64,000 nucleotides of DNA from Lophius americanus (taxonomy: Eukaryota > Chordata > Actinopteri > Lophiiformes > Lophiidae): NCBI GenBank assembly GCA_037951165.1, contig JBBDHG010000153.1:1490001-1554000 (forward strand), read 5' to 3'. Under the pieces are notes generated by a model. That model saw only the letters and a program-made list of their open reading frames with translations. It searched no databases and was not told the origin of the DNA. Below, piece by piece: positions 26,436 to 39,402 of this stretch (the stretch's first letter is position 1; every line of letters starts with the position of its first letter). A program made the translations under genes and the position numbers.

Positions 26436-27829
26436 CCGGCTAAACCGCTTCTGGTACGTCTTTGATTTTGACCTTTCAGTTCCCCCACTTGTCTTTCACC
26501 CTCCCATGATCCAGTCCCAGTACCTTCTCGTAAAGGATGAAGTTCTTTTAAAGAGCAGTGCCACTTCTCCCAGGTTGCATTGCAATTCACCACGTGTCAT
26601 TCTTTGACGTTAATATGTTTGAAAACTGTTCAGATTTAACTGTAAGTTCACGTCAAAGTTTTACAGTGCAGCACACAGGGAGGGAGATGGGGGCTGAAGG
26701 CCATCCCTGCCCCCTCCTCTTCCTCCTCCTCCTCCTCCTCCTCATCTATTTTACCCACCTATACTCCTCTCCTGCCAGCCCTCCCGACTTGGCAGCTGCT
26801 AACCTGCTGGGACCGGCCCTTGATTTATTTGGAGAGGGCCCTGGAAGGGAAGGACCGGGATGAGTGGCATTTTAATGTGCTTTTGAGATGTTTGGTCACA
26901 AGCACTATTGATCACAGTGCTGCGCTGCACAGCCCCACTCCCTCACCGTCCCACAGACCCCTCATGATGCCCTGGGGGAGAGGTCTGGCTGTCAGGCAGG
27001 GAATGAGTTTCCATGTGGGTTTAGATTAATGAAATGAGCCCTCTGTGTGCGGGGGGTACAGGGGGTCAGAACATTAAGGAATCCCTGTGCTGGGTGAGAT
27101 TGAGCCTGCCAGCTGACTGGACCCGTACTGACTGATGGACATGCAGGACTAAAGGGAGAGGGCGGTGTGTGCTGTGTTTCGTGGGGGTGGGGGGGTGGAA
27201 AGGCTACTGGACTGTGAGACACACTGAGATGAAAAAGAAAGTAGTTTTTAAGGTCGAATTCACACCTGAAAGTTTGAACCCAAAGTTTGAAAATGGTTTG
27301 GTTTAGGTTATATTTTATGTGTACCTACATGGGCCAGAATTCATCTGATTCGTATTGTGTTTCTAACTTATTATTTTGAGGCACTACTTCAAACGGCACC
27401 AACTTTAAGTGCAGTTCTCATCGCTCACGTTTGTAGATTCTTCAGTCTTCACAGAAAATTTAATACATTTTCAGCGTTATTATGTTTTTTACAGTTAACT
27501 TTTGATTTCTTTGTCGGACTATATCCTTATTATATCGAGTTGGTTATTGCAATGAGTATTCATATTTCCGTATTTGATAGCCTAATTATAATACCTATTG
27601 ATACATTTTGCAAACTTCATTTTTTTGACATTACACGCACAGAAAATGGATGAAATACAGCAAGTCGTATTTTTACTATTTAGAATATTTTCAATTATGC
27701 TTTATGAAGCACTCGTCAAAAACAACCAAGAATGGGGTTTGTTTCATACTGTTTTAGTTTAATTAAACATATTGGAAAGAACTCATACTGCTCTACATTT
27801 TCATAGATATTAAATATTGAAATTAAATT
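26436..27829. other. non-coding stretch, nothing clear
   Basis: No gene recognised. A (CTC)n tract lies near 26716-26744. The frame at 26558-26863 runs through it. Confidence 0.5.
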
Positions 27830-28005
27830 GTGTGGAGTTTACATGTTGTCCCCAGCTTTTTTCGTGGATTTCCACCAGGTTCTTCAGCTTCCTCTCACAA
27901 CCCAAAATAATGCAAAAGAGGTGAAATGGGGAATCTAACGCTTCCTCTGGGTGTGAACGTGAGCATGAATGCTTGATGTCTCTATGTGTTTCCTGGGAGC
28001 CCTGA
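27830..28005 (+). repeat. relic of a common teleost interspersed repeat
   Basis: Starts tgtgtggagtttacatgttg then cgtggatttccaccaggttc, and continues gggtgtgaacgtgagcatga. This is the fish repeat whose consensus I recall as 'tgtggagtttgcatgttctccccg...gtgaatgtgagtgtgaatgg'. Related inverted copies at 21045 and 46425. Confidence 0.7.
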
Positions 28006-28700
28006 CAGGAACTCTTGACTTACTAGGGTGTATATATATCATACTTTATTCTAGTAGTTCATATTTTACACTCCAGGGGGAGCGTAATTCATTGAAAACA
28101 CAGTTTCTCGGACAGGACTCAAAAACCATTTCATGGATTACTCAAATGTATATATGAAATTAATTCGATGAATAACTTTTTTTGGAAAGATAGGTTGTAT
28201 ATTTGTGACACTAGGGGGAGTTTTTTATCCAAACGTTTACGGGCCATAATTTATCGACAATTTGGTCAAAACTTGGTGTATATCAATCAACACGAGGACA
28301 CCTATCTTGTAAATTACATAATTATTTATTTATACATATTGTTTAAGGGGATCGCTTTCCTCTGAAAAGCAACATTTCCGGGACAGAACTCCAAAACTAT
28401 TCTTATGGATAATATTCAACTTCATAACCCATAGATGTTAGTGCAAGGAAGAACTGGATTGATTGTGGGAATGGTGGGTCGTATTTTATTGAGACCAGCG
28501 GGAGCTTTAGTTTTAGTCAAAAGTTTTACGCCATCATTTCCCAACCATTGATCCTATTTATTCATACTTTGGTGCGTATGAAGCGACACAAGGAGATCTA
28601 TCATATTTCACTCAGTTCATATTTTACTCACTAGGTTGACCTTTTGTTTTTTTCACCAAAAGTACTGTGGACATAACTTCACATTTAATTGTAGAAGTTC
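28006..28700 (-). repeat. unclassified dispersed repeat (CCCCTAGTG family), copy 5, dimeric
   Basis: Minus orientation. Two rounds of the same end unit lie in tandem: gtagttcatattttacactc, caaaaaccatttcatggatt, acactagggggagttttt, then again ccatagatgttagtgcaagg, aagaactggattgattgtgg and cagttcatattttactcact. It looks like a head-to-tail partial dimer. Confidence 0.8.
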
Positions 28701-29901
28701 CATCAGTGGGAATGGTTGCACAACGCAGCGGGTTGGGGACTCTTCGGGAATATGTATCATAGTTATAAACCATGTCACTTTGTTGAGTTCTGTGGCCATC
28801 AGCATAATCCTTCCTGTGTAATCCTTCCATTCCATCCCTAGTTACTGTGCTGTTACTCCAAGTAGCTGTTACTCTGAGTTTTTCTGCTATTTTAGGACCC
28901 AGCACATGACATTTTGCATTCCATGTTTTTATCAACAGTACCAGGGAAAAATATGAGTTCCGGAGTGTTAGTGTATTATATTCATCTTTCAACCTTGCCT
29001 TTAGAAGTCCAGTGTGTAAACTTTGGCCGGGGGGAGGGGCTGCACTCCGTTGCTAATTTTTGTTCCAAATTATAAGTAGGATTTTTCATTTGTACAAAAT
29101 ACAGTAATAACGTAACGCAAAATCCCTTTACTTCTGTACCAACATGGCCGCCTCCATCTGGAAATCAAACCCGCTCCATGGAGATAAAAATGGCCTTTTT
29201 CTAGGCAAACATTTGAAAAAAATGATTTTACTTTCAGCTGAAAGTGCACAAAAATACCTAGTAATGAATATTGTATTGCATTTATTCAAAGAGATACGCC
29301 TAAATACCCCTTGCATCTTAAAAAATGAACCCTCACCTCCTCCGCTCTATGAATGCTTCAATGCCTTGATTTAACTCCCAGTAAATGGTCCAAAAGTCTG
29401 AAGTCTTTCCAAACTATAGAGAAACTGAACCACATCAAGGCCTCTTCTATTGTTTGACTAAAATCTGTCTGTTCGATCCAGATCTTAGACCAGGGGGAGG
29501 GTTCACATTTAGGATCAAGCCAGGATCAAGCCGAAAAGTCCAAAACAGGCGAGACAGGTATGAAGGCGCCGCAAGACTGTGATTCATCATCCTACAATTC
29601 CACCGTGGCCTTTTCCAACGTCACTCCACCACAAAAGCTGCGCGCATTGACTAACAGCTTACATTTTCTTGCACCCAGCCTTGTGCCTTTCATTCACATC
29701 AGGTCTTACTCTAAGTAGCGCGGCGCCGGGGAAACATCCAGAGGTTGTAAAAATAGGAGCCAGGGATATTTCACAGCCGAGTGAACATGCCCAGAGCGTG
29801 TTTAGTTCTTTTACACTACAGCCTGGACAGGGAGTTTATTTGATGGCTGAACCACTCAGCAGAACTCATCACAATTCTGACTGTGTGGGAGCAAACCTCC
29901 A

Positions 29902-29948
<47 letters not shown>

Positions 29949-30695
29949 CAAACTCATACATAAATTCACACACAGCGGCGTTCCATCTTAATTCACACGC
30001 ATGCGGCTTGCATCAGGGGGCAGGTAGCAGCTCAGGTCTCTCATGGGTTTGATGAGGGAAATGGATTAAACCCCTGTGATCAATAGCCTGAGCGGATACA
30101 CAGATTATCAGATTAGGATCTGTCCCCCTGCTGCCGAGGGGAACCGGAGAATACATTAAAATCTGAGATGGCTTGCGAGATTCAATTAATCAGACTACAG
30201 GTTGTCTTTTACAGTCAATTCCAGACAAACAGTTGTGTTTCGCTGCACTCGCCTCACATTAGGAGCAAGAGCACATCAGTCAGGAACAAAGTGTTTGCAG
30301 AGCATGCACAGTGATTTTCTTTTGCCTGAAGAACAAATTGATGCCTCGTGAATATAAATGAGTGTTAAAGTAAACTGAAGCTTCTTTTGCTTGCTTGAAA
30401 AGCTTGCAATTTTATCTCTTTGCAGCTATTTTCAGGAAGGTGCGTTTTCCTGTGTTATAATTGCTTAATAGCTAATGAGTTACACGTTTTCGAACTTTAT
30501 GTTTCTCCCAATTTACGTGACATTGATTTCTGTGCGTTAAGAGGCGTTTATTCCGCTGCTGCTGTCTGCATTAGATTCTTCCTAAATGTAATTAGTAAAC
30601 TACGGCAGCTTAACACAGAGGCCTAATTGCAAATGAGCATTTATGGGCAGGTGAAGCTAACGGCTAATAGCTTCCCTCTTATCTCTCCTCTGCAG
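28701..30695. other. non-coding stretch before the first detected exon
   Basis: No upstream exon with a CPTPGC-type finger start was seen. A degraded segment near 29005-29180 (agaagtccagtgtgtaaact, accaacatggccgcctccat, aacccgctccatggagat) resembles a common fish repeat. A (CA)n run lies at 29905-29946. The last 25 bases are the pyrimidine tract of the 30696 acceptor. Confidence 0.55.
29905..29946 (+). repeat. (CA)n microsatellite, 42 bp
   Basis: Pure CA run; it opens a His/Thr-rich shadow frame at 29669-30052. Confidence 0.95.
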
Positions 30696-31189
30696 TGTGT
30701 ACGGCTGCCCTCTGGCCAAGAAGAGAAAGAGTCTAGACAGGCAACCGCTGGAAACCTCCCCTAAGAGGAGCACCTACCTAGATGACATGGACAACTCCAC
30801 CATGGAGGAGTGCTACGAGACAGACGGAAGCGAGGAGATGGACGACAGGGAGGAAGAGGAGGAGGAAGGAGCGGTAGAGGAGGAGGAGGAGGAAGAGGGT
30901 GAAGTGGAGGAGGAGGAAGAGGAGGCGATGGAAGGCTACATGGACTACAGCGTAGAGCAAATGGAGCACGAAGAAGGGGAGGTGGAGAGAGCGGATGGAG
31001 AGGGCGAGGAAGAGAATGAAGAAGAGGAGGTAGAGGTGGAGCAAGAAGAGGAGGAGGGCGATGAGGAGGAGAGGGTTGAGGTGGGTGATGAGGAGGAGAG
31101 GGTAGAGGAGGCTGACGAAGAGGAGGATGCGGAAGAAGTGGACTATGAAGAGGGAGAGGATGAGGAAGGAGAGCAAAGTCAAGGGAAAG
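30696..31189 (+). CDS. myt1l: myt1l exon: end of zinc finger 1, basic stretch, acidic domain
   Basis: The acceptor is a pyrimidine-rich tract ending in CTGCAG at 30695, and the donor is AAAG/gtgaga. The first base completes a Ser codon begun in the previous exon; the next codons read VYGCPLAKKRK. This supplies the last cysteine of C2HC finger 1 and a basic KKRK likely to serve as a nuclear localisation signal. Window residues about 15-40 are Ser/Thr/acidic. About residues 47-160 form a Glu-dominated acidic region (repeated E runs with G, V, M and R breaks) like the acidic domain of MYT1 and MYT1L. The exon ends at phase 1 and fits the next exon (g/ag = Glu). The GAG/GAA-rich DNA leaves long antisense frames open, which are shadows. 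An upstream exon for the first half of finger 1 (a CPTPGC motif) was not found in 1-30695. Confidence 0.95.
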
Positions 31190-34100
31190 GTGAGATCCTT
31201 TCACATGATACTTTACTTAAACACACAGGAGTTGTAGAAGACAACTCAGCTCCAGCCGTTTGTTTATTTACTATCTGACTGAGACGTGGATGAAAAGTAA
31301 AGTGCAGTAAATCACGCTCATGTCTCTATTGTGGAATTTGGGCCACAGCCAAAATCTGTTTCACTTAAATTAGCGGAAAGACTATCAATAAATAGAAACA
31401 GCTAGCCTGGCTGTGACAAAGCCTTCAGGGACGCATGACATCTAAATGTTATCATTAACCTGTGATATATAGTTCACGCATAAAGGAAATGTCTGGGGAA
31501 CCCGAAACAGGAAGTTAGTCGAAATGATCGTCTGAACCTTTCCACAGATTGATTAATCAGTAACCGATTAATTACTGAGCTTCAGAGAGTTTTGGTGGTA
31601 ATGTTGAATGTCGGGATGAATCTGGCAATAATGGAGATTAGTTGAAAACAACATCAATAAACACCATCTGAGACTAAATCCAACAATTTCCTTGCAAAAA
31701 AGACAATACTAAAAAAAACTATAAAATGCACAAAGTGCCATAGGTTTGGAAAGATTCATTTAGTTTCTCCATTATGACATTATTGTCATTATTATTGCCA
31801 ACCTCCAAGTCAACTAACAACTCCAACAAACTCTGAGCATCTCTCAAATACTCTGTAGGCGTTCGACTCCTGCGCTTTCCACTTCAGCGTCTCTGCTCAG
31901 CCAACGGAGCCACTAAAAGAACATCAAAAGAATATAAGGAACTCTTGAAACTGGGCTCCCTAGCTTCACCCTCAAAGAAACATCAAGAGATCAAAGGCAG
32001 CAACAGCTACATTCAGACGACACTACTCCAAACGACGTATTATTTTATTTTATGTTCAATGCTGTAAAACACTAAATGTCACAAAAAAGCAATTACCTCA
32101 AGGATATGGCAATCAGCAGTCAATCAGCAGTAGGGGCCAAAATGATTTCAACCTATGCCAAAACTTTAAAAGGCTAAAAACATCTAGCTTACTAGCTCAG
32201 AGCCAAACCAACATGTCCCAAGGACTGATTCTTCAAATTGACATTATCCAACCAAACACTTTGGGCAGAGCTGCATTCTCAACCATCGATAATTCTGATT
32301 TGAAATAACTCAAATCGGCATCAAATTACCAAAGCTTGTTTGTTTTTTTTTTTAGATTACGCTGACTGAAATGTTTATATGATAACGCCATGTCTTAGAC
32401 AAGATGGGACTGTCAACAGTTTTCCGTGACTTTAAATAAAATGCTCAAGACTTTTCTCATCTTTAAAGCCCCTATTGAAATTTAACAGATTTCTTATTGT
32501 TAATTCTAGGACTCGCCGCGTTGGCAAAGAAATCAAAATGCTTACTTCAGAGGGATGAAGGCAACATGCAGAATAGTCTGGATGTTATGGCAGTCAATAC
32601 AAATACTGGAGACACAAGTTTGAGAGCACAATTGACAATTTAATGAAAACCAAAATCTATTCTTATTACTACTTCTACTTCTACTGCAAACAGACTTTTC
32701 TGTATGCAGTAGTTACTTTGGTATGAATTTGGATCAGATTTGATGTATTTGAAGTCTTGCAGGTGAACCTTCCATGGAAAGTACATGAATTATTTCAGCT
32801 GAGTAAAACTTGATCAAAAAGAAACCAAATAATGTTGATTAAAAAAAACGGGCTTTGGATAGTTAGCAGAAATAGACATGTGATAGAGGATATGGACTGA
32901 GTTTTCAGACTTATTCCCTACCTAAGCCTGAAGAGCTGCTGACTCTGGCTTCATATGTCCTGCTCGGACAGACAGTAGTATCATCTTACTGTCTCTCCAC
33001 CAGAAAGTTAATCCGAGTCTATCACAAAGTTTCGAGATGAAACTTTTCAACACTTCTGTACATTTTAAAACGCTTCTTTGATGCATGGATAGATTCTTGG
33101 TTCATATTTTCATATTTCAAGGACAGTACAGTCGGTTTAACATGATATAAATATGCTGATTAGGTTTAGCATAGGAATGTGATGGTAGACCTGTTCTGGC
33201 TCAATAAACCTTCAAACTGACACAAGATTTTAGAAAGTTATATCCTATATGAAACATTCTAAATGATTAAAAACCAGAAGAATGATTATACTTATGTAGT
33301 AACTAAAATGAGCCGTTACTTTAGGTACCCGCCCCCTTTCCAAATAATAGCTAACCATTTACAATAATTATAATTTTGCATTCCCTGTAAACTTGATACA
33401 AAAACATTTATTCCATATCGTTTTTGACTAAAGCCCCACCCCTCCCGGTATGGCCGAGGCCAGATTTGGCAGATTTATCTCCAGTAGATTCCGCTTTGCA
33501 CCCCTACATCCTGATTGGAGCTGACAGTGCCTTCAAGTCCAATTAAGAGTGAGGCTCAGGGAGAGGAGTGTGTTAACCCTGTTTGGCGCAGAGCTCTGCC
33601 CACCCAAAGTGTTGATGTGGCATCTAAGAATCCTTGCTCTTATTTTATTTATTATTTTCTTTTAGCAGAATTTGAAAACATGCCTGAAGACCAGTGTTCA
33701 CTAGAGCACTGCCGGCTGTTGCCACGGCCTCTTTAGCCTCTCAAGCACCTCTCTTTTTTTATAAGTGTTAGGAATGGATCCATGAAACCCATTCATGACA
33801 TTTACCTCAATTTAGTTTGTGATGTAAAAGGTCAACAAATGTCCAAAAATGCATGAATGAGGTCTAATTTTGGTTTGTGAGTTTTCATTTAGTATATTTC
33901 CAGTATTTCAACCTATATCCCACAACAATGACCATTTCCACAACATCCTATTTGTTTACATGTGAAATAGGAGACTCCCACTCTGCTGTGGCAGGTAACG
34001 CAGTGCCTGTGATCTGCATTTTACCTAGAAGAAAAATATATTTGACAGAAAACCAAAGACAATATAGTAGGCAGGTTCAACGACTGGCAAATGTAAGGCC

Positions 34101-35983
34101 AAGGTGACGTGGTTGGAAGATGGGGAGTGTTGCTGGAGAGAGGGAGGTTTTGGAAATCCCCTATTACCCTGCTACCACCGTAAACTGACCCGTATAAGTG
34201 GAAGAAAAATGGACAAATTATATAAACCCGACACAATACTGCACTGAAGTGTTGTTGGTTGATTTGTATTCTAGATGTATTAAAAATGTCATTGAATTCA
34301 TTTCGTGCTGCTGTCACTGGAATGCCATGCACTGTGACACCGTTGAATCTCATAATAATTACACATATTTGCCTCATTGGGCTAGAATGATTTAGCAGCA
34401 ATTTAATCTGAAGCGTTTTTCCTAAGAACAGCAGAAAAATCTCCGCCCATGGATCATTCCCATGTCCCTCATTGGACCCAAGGCAGTGATACTGCAGGGT
34501 CATTTGGTAGATTCCAATCTCCTGTATGTAATGGAGGTGACACTTTGGGCCAATTCAGTGTTTCTCAGTGGCATACAAATCATGGAGGCTAATCCAAAAC
34601 CAGTTCAGGACAGGGCAGTCTCTCCGTTCCCTTCCTAATCTGTTTCGGTTCCATATCCCCTTTGTGTACCTTGATTGCCCTTCAAAGTATTTTCTCACAC
34701 CATGTTTCATAGCATCAAAATTTAAACCCACTGGTGCAGGAGGTTGCTGTAAGAAGTGTTCCTCTGTCAAAATATGTGCCTGGTCATTCGTGACTGTTCT
34801 CTCTCCGCAGTCTAAGGCCCTCACCCCCAAAGCACCGACGCCCAGCTGCCCTCAGATTAGAGTGTGTTTGTACAAAATGTGAGCGAGGAAAGAGGGCGTA
34901 AGAATTTGTGTCATCAGGTCATGTAGACGGATGATATTCTGATTTATGTTTGCATCCTACATAATTGTAGCTCTCTTCATTGCTCTTCAAATTGGTTTCC
35001 CGCACCATTTTTCATAGCATCAGAAATTAAACCCACTGGTTACAGGAGATATCTGTAAGAAGTGTTCCGCTGTCAAAATCTGTGCCTGGTCATTCGTGAC
35101 TGTTCTCTCTCCGCAGTCTAAGACCCTCATTTGTGTCATCAGGTCATGAAGATGGATGATATTCAGATTTATGTTTGCATCCTACATAATTGCGACTCTC
35201 TGATATTTACACCATTTAAGTGACATGATTAGAAATCTGGGGACAATAAGTCATCACTAACAATTGCATGAAGTGTTTAGGGGTTTTTTTATCATCGTTT
35301 TTACTCTGATTTGCTGGGTTCATTTTGCAGGATTTTAAATGGCAAATGTGACGCCAATGTGAGCGATGTGCTCTTGGCGGCTCAAGGCTGAAATGTGAAA
35401 GGAGAGATTGGAGGTGCTCCAGGAGTGAGTGCTTGAAATTACTGACAAAAGGGGTTACGTAACCTCTTGCAGCTTGTCTGAATCAATTAGGCAGTGAAAA
35501 GAACTCTGAAGATACAGATGATGAATCAAGTGTTGCTGATGGAATACCGTATTATCTCTCTGATTTTAGACTCTCTCACAGCTGTGTGATTTACACCAAT
35601 GAATGACGAATAAAATGTTATATCGTCCACAGCGCTTTGCACCATTGTTCAGCAGTATATTAAATCATCAAACCTGCAAATATAATTTTCTATAGACATT
35701 CAAGATACGAGCGTAAAAATATGACTTGCTTAAGGTATTGTCCCTGGTTTTGTATTTACCATAGCAACTTTCCCTGGAAGCTTACTAAAACGCTGTATTT
35801 AACCTCCTGCGCTTATTCACAATTCAGAAGACAAGCTGCTGTTAAGACTCTCAAAATAAATTATTAGGGGAAGCAAAGAGTTCCTGATCCAATTTAGATG
35901 GACCAAGCCCAGAAATCTGATTTGCCAGTAAAATACAATGACGGAAATGAAATTACAAGACATTTGTTCTTTCTGTCCAACAG
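31190..35983 (+). other. myt1l: myt1l intron between the two acidic exons
   Basis: A 4.8 kb intron, phase 1, GT-AG. Mostly unique AT-rich DNA; the clear structure is an imperfect tandem duplication at 34676-35205. Short open frames inside have no family resemblance. Confidence 0.9.
34676..35205 (+). repeat. imperfect tandem duplication, about 300 bp unit
   Basis: Unit 1 (34676-34980) and unit 2 (34990-35205) share tttcatagcatca, ctgtaagaagtgttcc, gcctggtcattcgtgactgt, tctctctccgcagtctaag and gatttatgtttgcatcctac. Unit 2 lacks about 80 bases present in unit 1 between ccctca and ttgtgtcatc. Each unit carries an acceptor-like tgttctctctccgcag. Confidence 0.9.
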
Positions 35984-37150
35984 AGGACGATCAGATGAGC
36001 AGTGGTGACGGGGCCGAAGGCGATGGCGGAGGTGGGAACGCCAAATTCGGCCCCTTGATGGAGAAGGACACCAACAACAATGACGAGTATGAGAACTACG
36101 ACGAACTTGTGGCCAAGTCCCTCCTCAACCTGGGCAAGATCGCAGAGGATGCCGCCAACCGAGTCTTGACTGAATCAGAGATGAACAGCAACTCCTCCAA
36201 TGCCGAAGAGGAAGAAGAGGAAGAAGAAGAGGAGGAGGAGGAGGACGAGGAGGAGGAGGAGGAGGAGGACGAGGAGGAAGAAGATGAGGAGGATGAAGAG
36301 GAAGAGGAAGAAGAGGGGGAGAGGCAAGAGACACAGAGGGGCGATCTGACTTTGGACGTTGATAGTGATGTGGTTCGAGAGACGGTGGACTCCCTTAAAC
36401 TGTTGGCACAAGGTCACGGTGCGGTACTGGCTGACAATTTAGATGGACAGGAGTTTGGCGACGCAGCCAGAGATGGGATTCTGAATGACTGTACTCACAA
36501 TGGGGGAAATGGACATAATGGTGGTAATGGACTAATTAGGACCACCGGTAATGGGCAGGTAGAAAACAGTGACGAAGAGGTGTGTTTAAGCAGTCTGGAG
36601 TGCCTACGGAACCAGTGCTTTGATTTGGCTCGTAAACTAAGCGAAACAAAGTCCACTGACCGAAATGGATCATCACAGCAAAATCATTTTCCATGCGGGG
36701 ATCTCAATCAACTGCCCCAGCATCACAGCTTTGGAGATTTCCACCACAGCCAAGACGACAGGCGAGCACTTCATAGGAACTATTCGGACATGGACAATCT
36801 CATGAAGCTAGAGGAACAGTTGAGCCCACGCTCCAAGGCCTTCTCCAGTTGTGCACATGATGACCGATATCACTCCAGCCACCGAGATTTTGATGAGGAT
36901 ACGGCGTCTGTGACATCGGACCGATCTGAAGAAGTATTTGATATGACAAAGGGTAACTTGTCCCTCTTAGAGAAGGCCATTGCACTAGAGTCCGAACGCG
37001 CAAAGGCAATGCGGGATAAAATGGCAGCTGAGGCTGCTAGGAGAGACGGGGTGAGGTATAATCACGAGGACCATGGCCCTCGGCATGGCTACAATGTTGA
37101 ACATAAAGCCCGTCTTCCTGATAGTATGAAGAAGCCTTTCTACCATAAAG
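35984..37150 (+). CDS. myt1l: myt1l exon: conserved N-terminal region with second acidic run
   Basis: This is the largest exon (1167 bases, phase 1 in and phase 1 out), with acceptor ttctttctgtccaacag and donor AAAG/gtgagt. In order it encodes a Gly/Asp-rich start (EDDQMSSGDGAEGDGG), the conserved block NNNDEYENYDELVAKSLLNL then GKIAEDA, a 37-residue run of only Glu and Asp at 36205-36315, then DVDSDVVRETVDSLKLLAQG, a Gly/Asn-rich linker, EEVCLSSLECLRNQCFDLAR, RNYSDMDNLMKLEEQLSPRS and a helical GNLSLLEKAIALESERAKAM. In mouse Myt1l this region plus fingers 2-3 was reported as sufficient for neuronal reprogramming activity. The upstream ATG at 35938 lies in the intron and is not the start. The odd feature is the second acidic run, which I do not recall in the mammalian protein at this spot. 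Confidence 0.97.
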
Positions 37151-38783
37151 GTGAGTTCTTTCGACATGGACAGACTCATGGACCGGTAACATGGTGTGTT
37201 TACCTCATTTCATAAACTCAAGACGAACGTATGTTTCAGGCTGTTTGGTTCTGTTCTCTATCTACCCTGCACTTAAGACTAGACAGCCCACATGCATTAT
37301 GGGAACCTCACTATAACCCCAGGACAAGCTTTTTCAGCCAATTTGGAAATTCGCATCTTGGTAGCAGCGGGAGCGGCAGCAGCAGCTTATGTTGTTAAAA
37401 TAGGCCAGCATGGAAACATCAGAGGGTAGGCTTGTCAGGCATAAGTAATGGCAATCTCCACGGCCTGTTAGGACCGCAAATCTCATCCCTTCGATGCAGC
37501 TTTGGGTAAAGCCGCCTATTTTTATACCTGAGAAAGCATTTGGGAGCGGAAGCTGGGAAACAGACGTCTCTCACCTTTAGAAAGGATTCATTCTGTAGGG
37601 AATGAATTACGCTGACCGACCCTCACGACTGATAGTGTCCGACACCACACAGATACGCATTTATGGATCACGTACAAAGACTGTGGTATTCTATTTGTAC
37701 TATTTAGTCTACAGGATGTGCTTCTACATAGATGCCACACAAATGTTAATTCCAAGAACCTTGCATGGCCGCTGCGTCTGGCTAACGTTGGAATAATGAG
37801 AGGAACGCAAGACAGTTGTGTTACGATAACATCTTTCCTCGGGCGAGATAGTAGCAGAGACCCGACGACCAGGGTTCCTGTGTGATTCATAAAACAGAGG
37901 CTGGCAAAAGAGGGAGGGGGAAGGGGGGGGTTCAAAGAAGAGCGCAGTTCGTTAAAAGACGCATGAGGCCTAGATGGGAGTTGAACAGTATCAGAATGAC
38001 CGATAACAAACAACAGGCCCACTGACTGCACATTAATTATCCAGAGATGGTATGGTAATGGGGCCCATTTGCTATGCAAAGCGCAGACCGTCCCCAGCCA
38101 CAATCAATATCCCCTGCTTTCTAATATGCCTTCCACTTGGCTGCCTGGCTCTGTGCAATGGAAGCGTTGCAGGCAGACAGGCATCAACTGTGTGTGTTTG
38201 TGTGTGTGTGTGCGTGCTGGCGTGCGGGAAAGGCAAATTATTTCCGACATACTGTTCAAACACTAAGAGTCAGTGTAATAATGTGCCCCAAAAGACGGCA
38301 TTATTAAGAAGCTACATTTTACACGCAGGCCCAGTTCTTCATCAACATGAAACCGCACTGGTGCCAGACAGAAGAGCCGGCCATGACATCGCAATATTGT
38401 GCCAAACTCTTATGGCCCTTAACGTGACATAGATAGATGGCTGCCACGGCGGATAATGAGGTCCTTCCTCCTGATGAATGAGACACGGGATTTCATTAAG
38501 TGAATCACTTGTAAATGTACGAGTAGGTGCTCTCCATCCCCCCCTCTCAGTTTTGTCTTTTCTCGACCCTCCTACCCCTTGACTTAATTATTCTTTTGAT
38601 TTCTCTTATTCTACAAGCACTGCTTTATTTGTTTGTTTTTTTCTGTAAATGGTCTTTGGCAGAGCTAAGGCGCACACTGGTTCGTCTTCCTGCAGCACGA
38701 GATAATGACCAGTCCCTCGACTGCTTTTAAAATTCATGCTCTAGTTCCTGTCATCCACATGGCTCCAAATTGGTTACTGAATG

Positions 38784-39402
38784 AATCAGCCATATCATTA
38801 TAACCACTTGGCTTATATTGTGTAGATGATATAGATCGTGTAAGTCCTGTAAACTGCAGGGTGGGGGTTTCAGTGGATCACACCTGTTTATCCAGCACAT
38901 CCCACTGATGCTTGTTCTGATTGAGATCTGTTGAATTAATAGATCAGTTAATACCTTGAACTCGTTACGTTCCACAAATCAATCCTGAACCATTTTTGCA
39001 GTGACCCAGATCAGCTATTCTGACTGGTCAGTAGCCACAGAGTGCTGAAGCAGCGAGTACCGTGTGCTGTAACATATATCTATTAGAACCACCGTTAACT
39101 TTTTCAGCTTTGTTGCTACAGAACCTCTTCTCTGGGATAGACAGAACGACCCCTTTTTGTAGGTAGTAGTCACTGAAGACTGGGAACACCGAACGAGATC
39201 TGCAGTTCTGGATATACCCTGATCCTGGCTTTTGTGAAAATGGCTTGAATCCTTAAAATTTGTCATGCTTGCAGCACATCGACATTGAGGACAAAATGTT
39301 CCCTTGCAACAAATATAACCCACCCGCTGACAGGTACCATAGAAATAAAATAATAAATGATATTCTTCCTTCACCTGTCGGTGGTTATAATATTACGGCT
39401 GG
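38784..39402 (-). mobile_element. Tc1-like transposon relic, internally deleted
   Basis: Terminal repeats aatcagccatatcattataa (left) and gtggttataatattacggct (right) are inverted. On the minus strand it carries the transposase segment near ggtttgtgg...ggatgtgctggataaac, in which an Asn-Pro-Ile-Glu type region is still recognisable at DNA level, and the leader aacattttgtcctcaatgtc. Large parts of the transposase are missing. Confidence 0.85.

Noticed and set aside
26075..26593. A 172-residue minus-strand protein
   Set aside because: It spans the boundary between two interspersed-repeat relics and reads their non-coding sequence.
30761..31204. Pro/Leu-rich antisense frames opposite the acidic exon (also at 36125-36417)
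   Set aside because: Antisense reading of GAG/GAA codons naturally gives long open frames; the sense strand has splice sites, phase continuity and family similarity.
35938..35983. ATG at 35938 as a start codon for a 425-residue protein
   Set aside because: The 15 codons before 35984 are intronic; the acceptor at 35983 and phase agreement with the 31189 donor show the exon starts at 35984.
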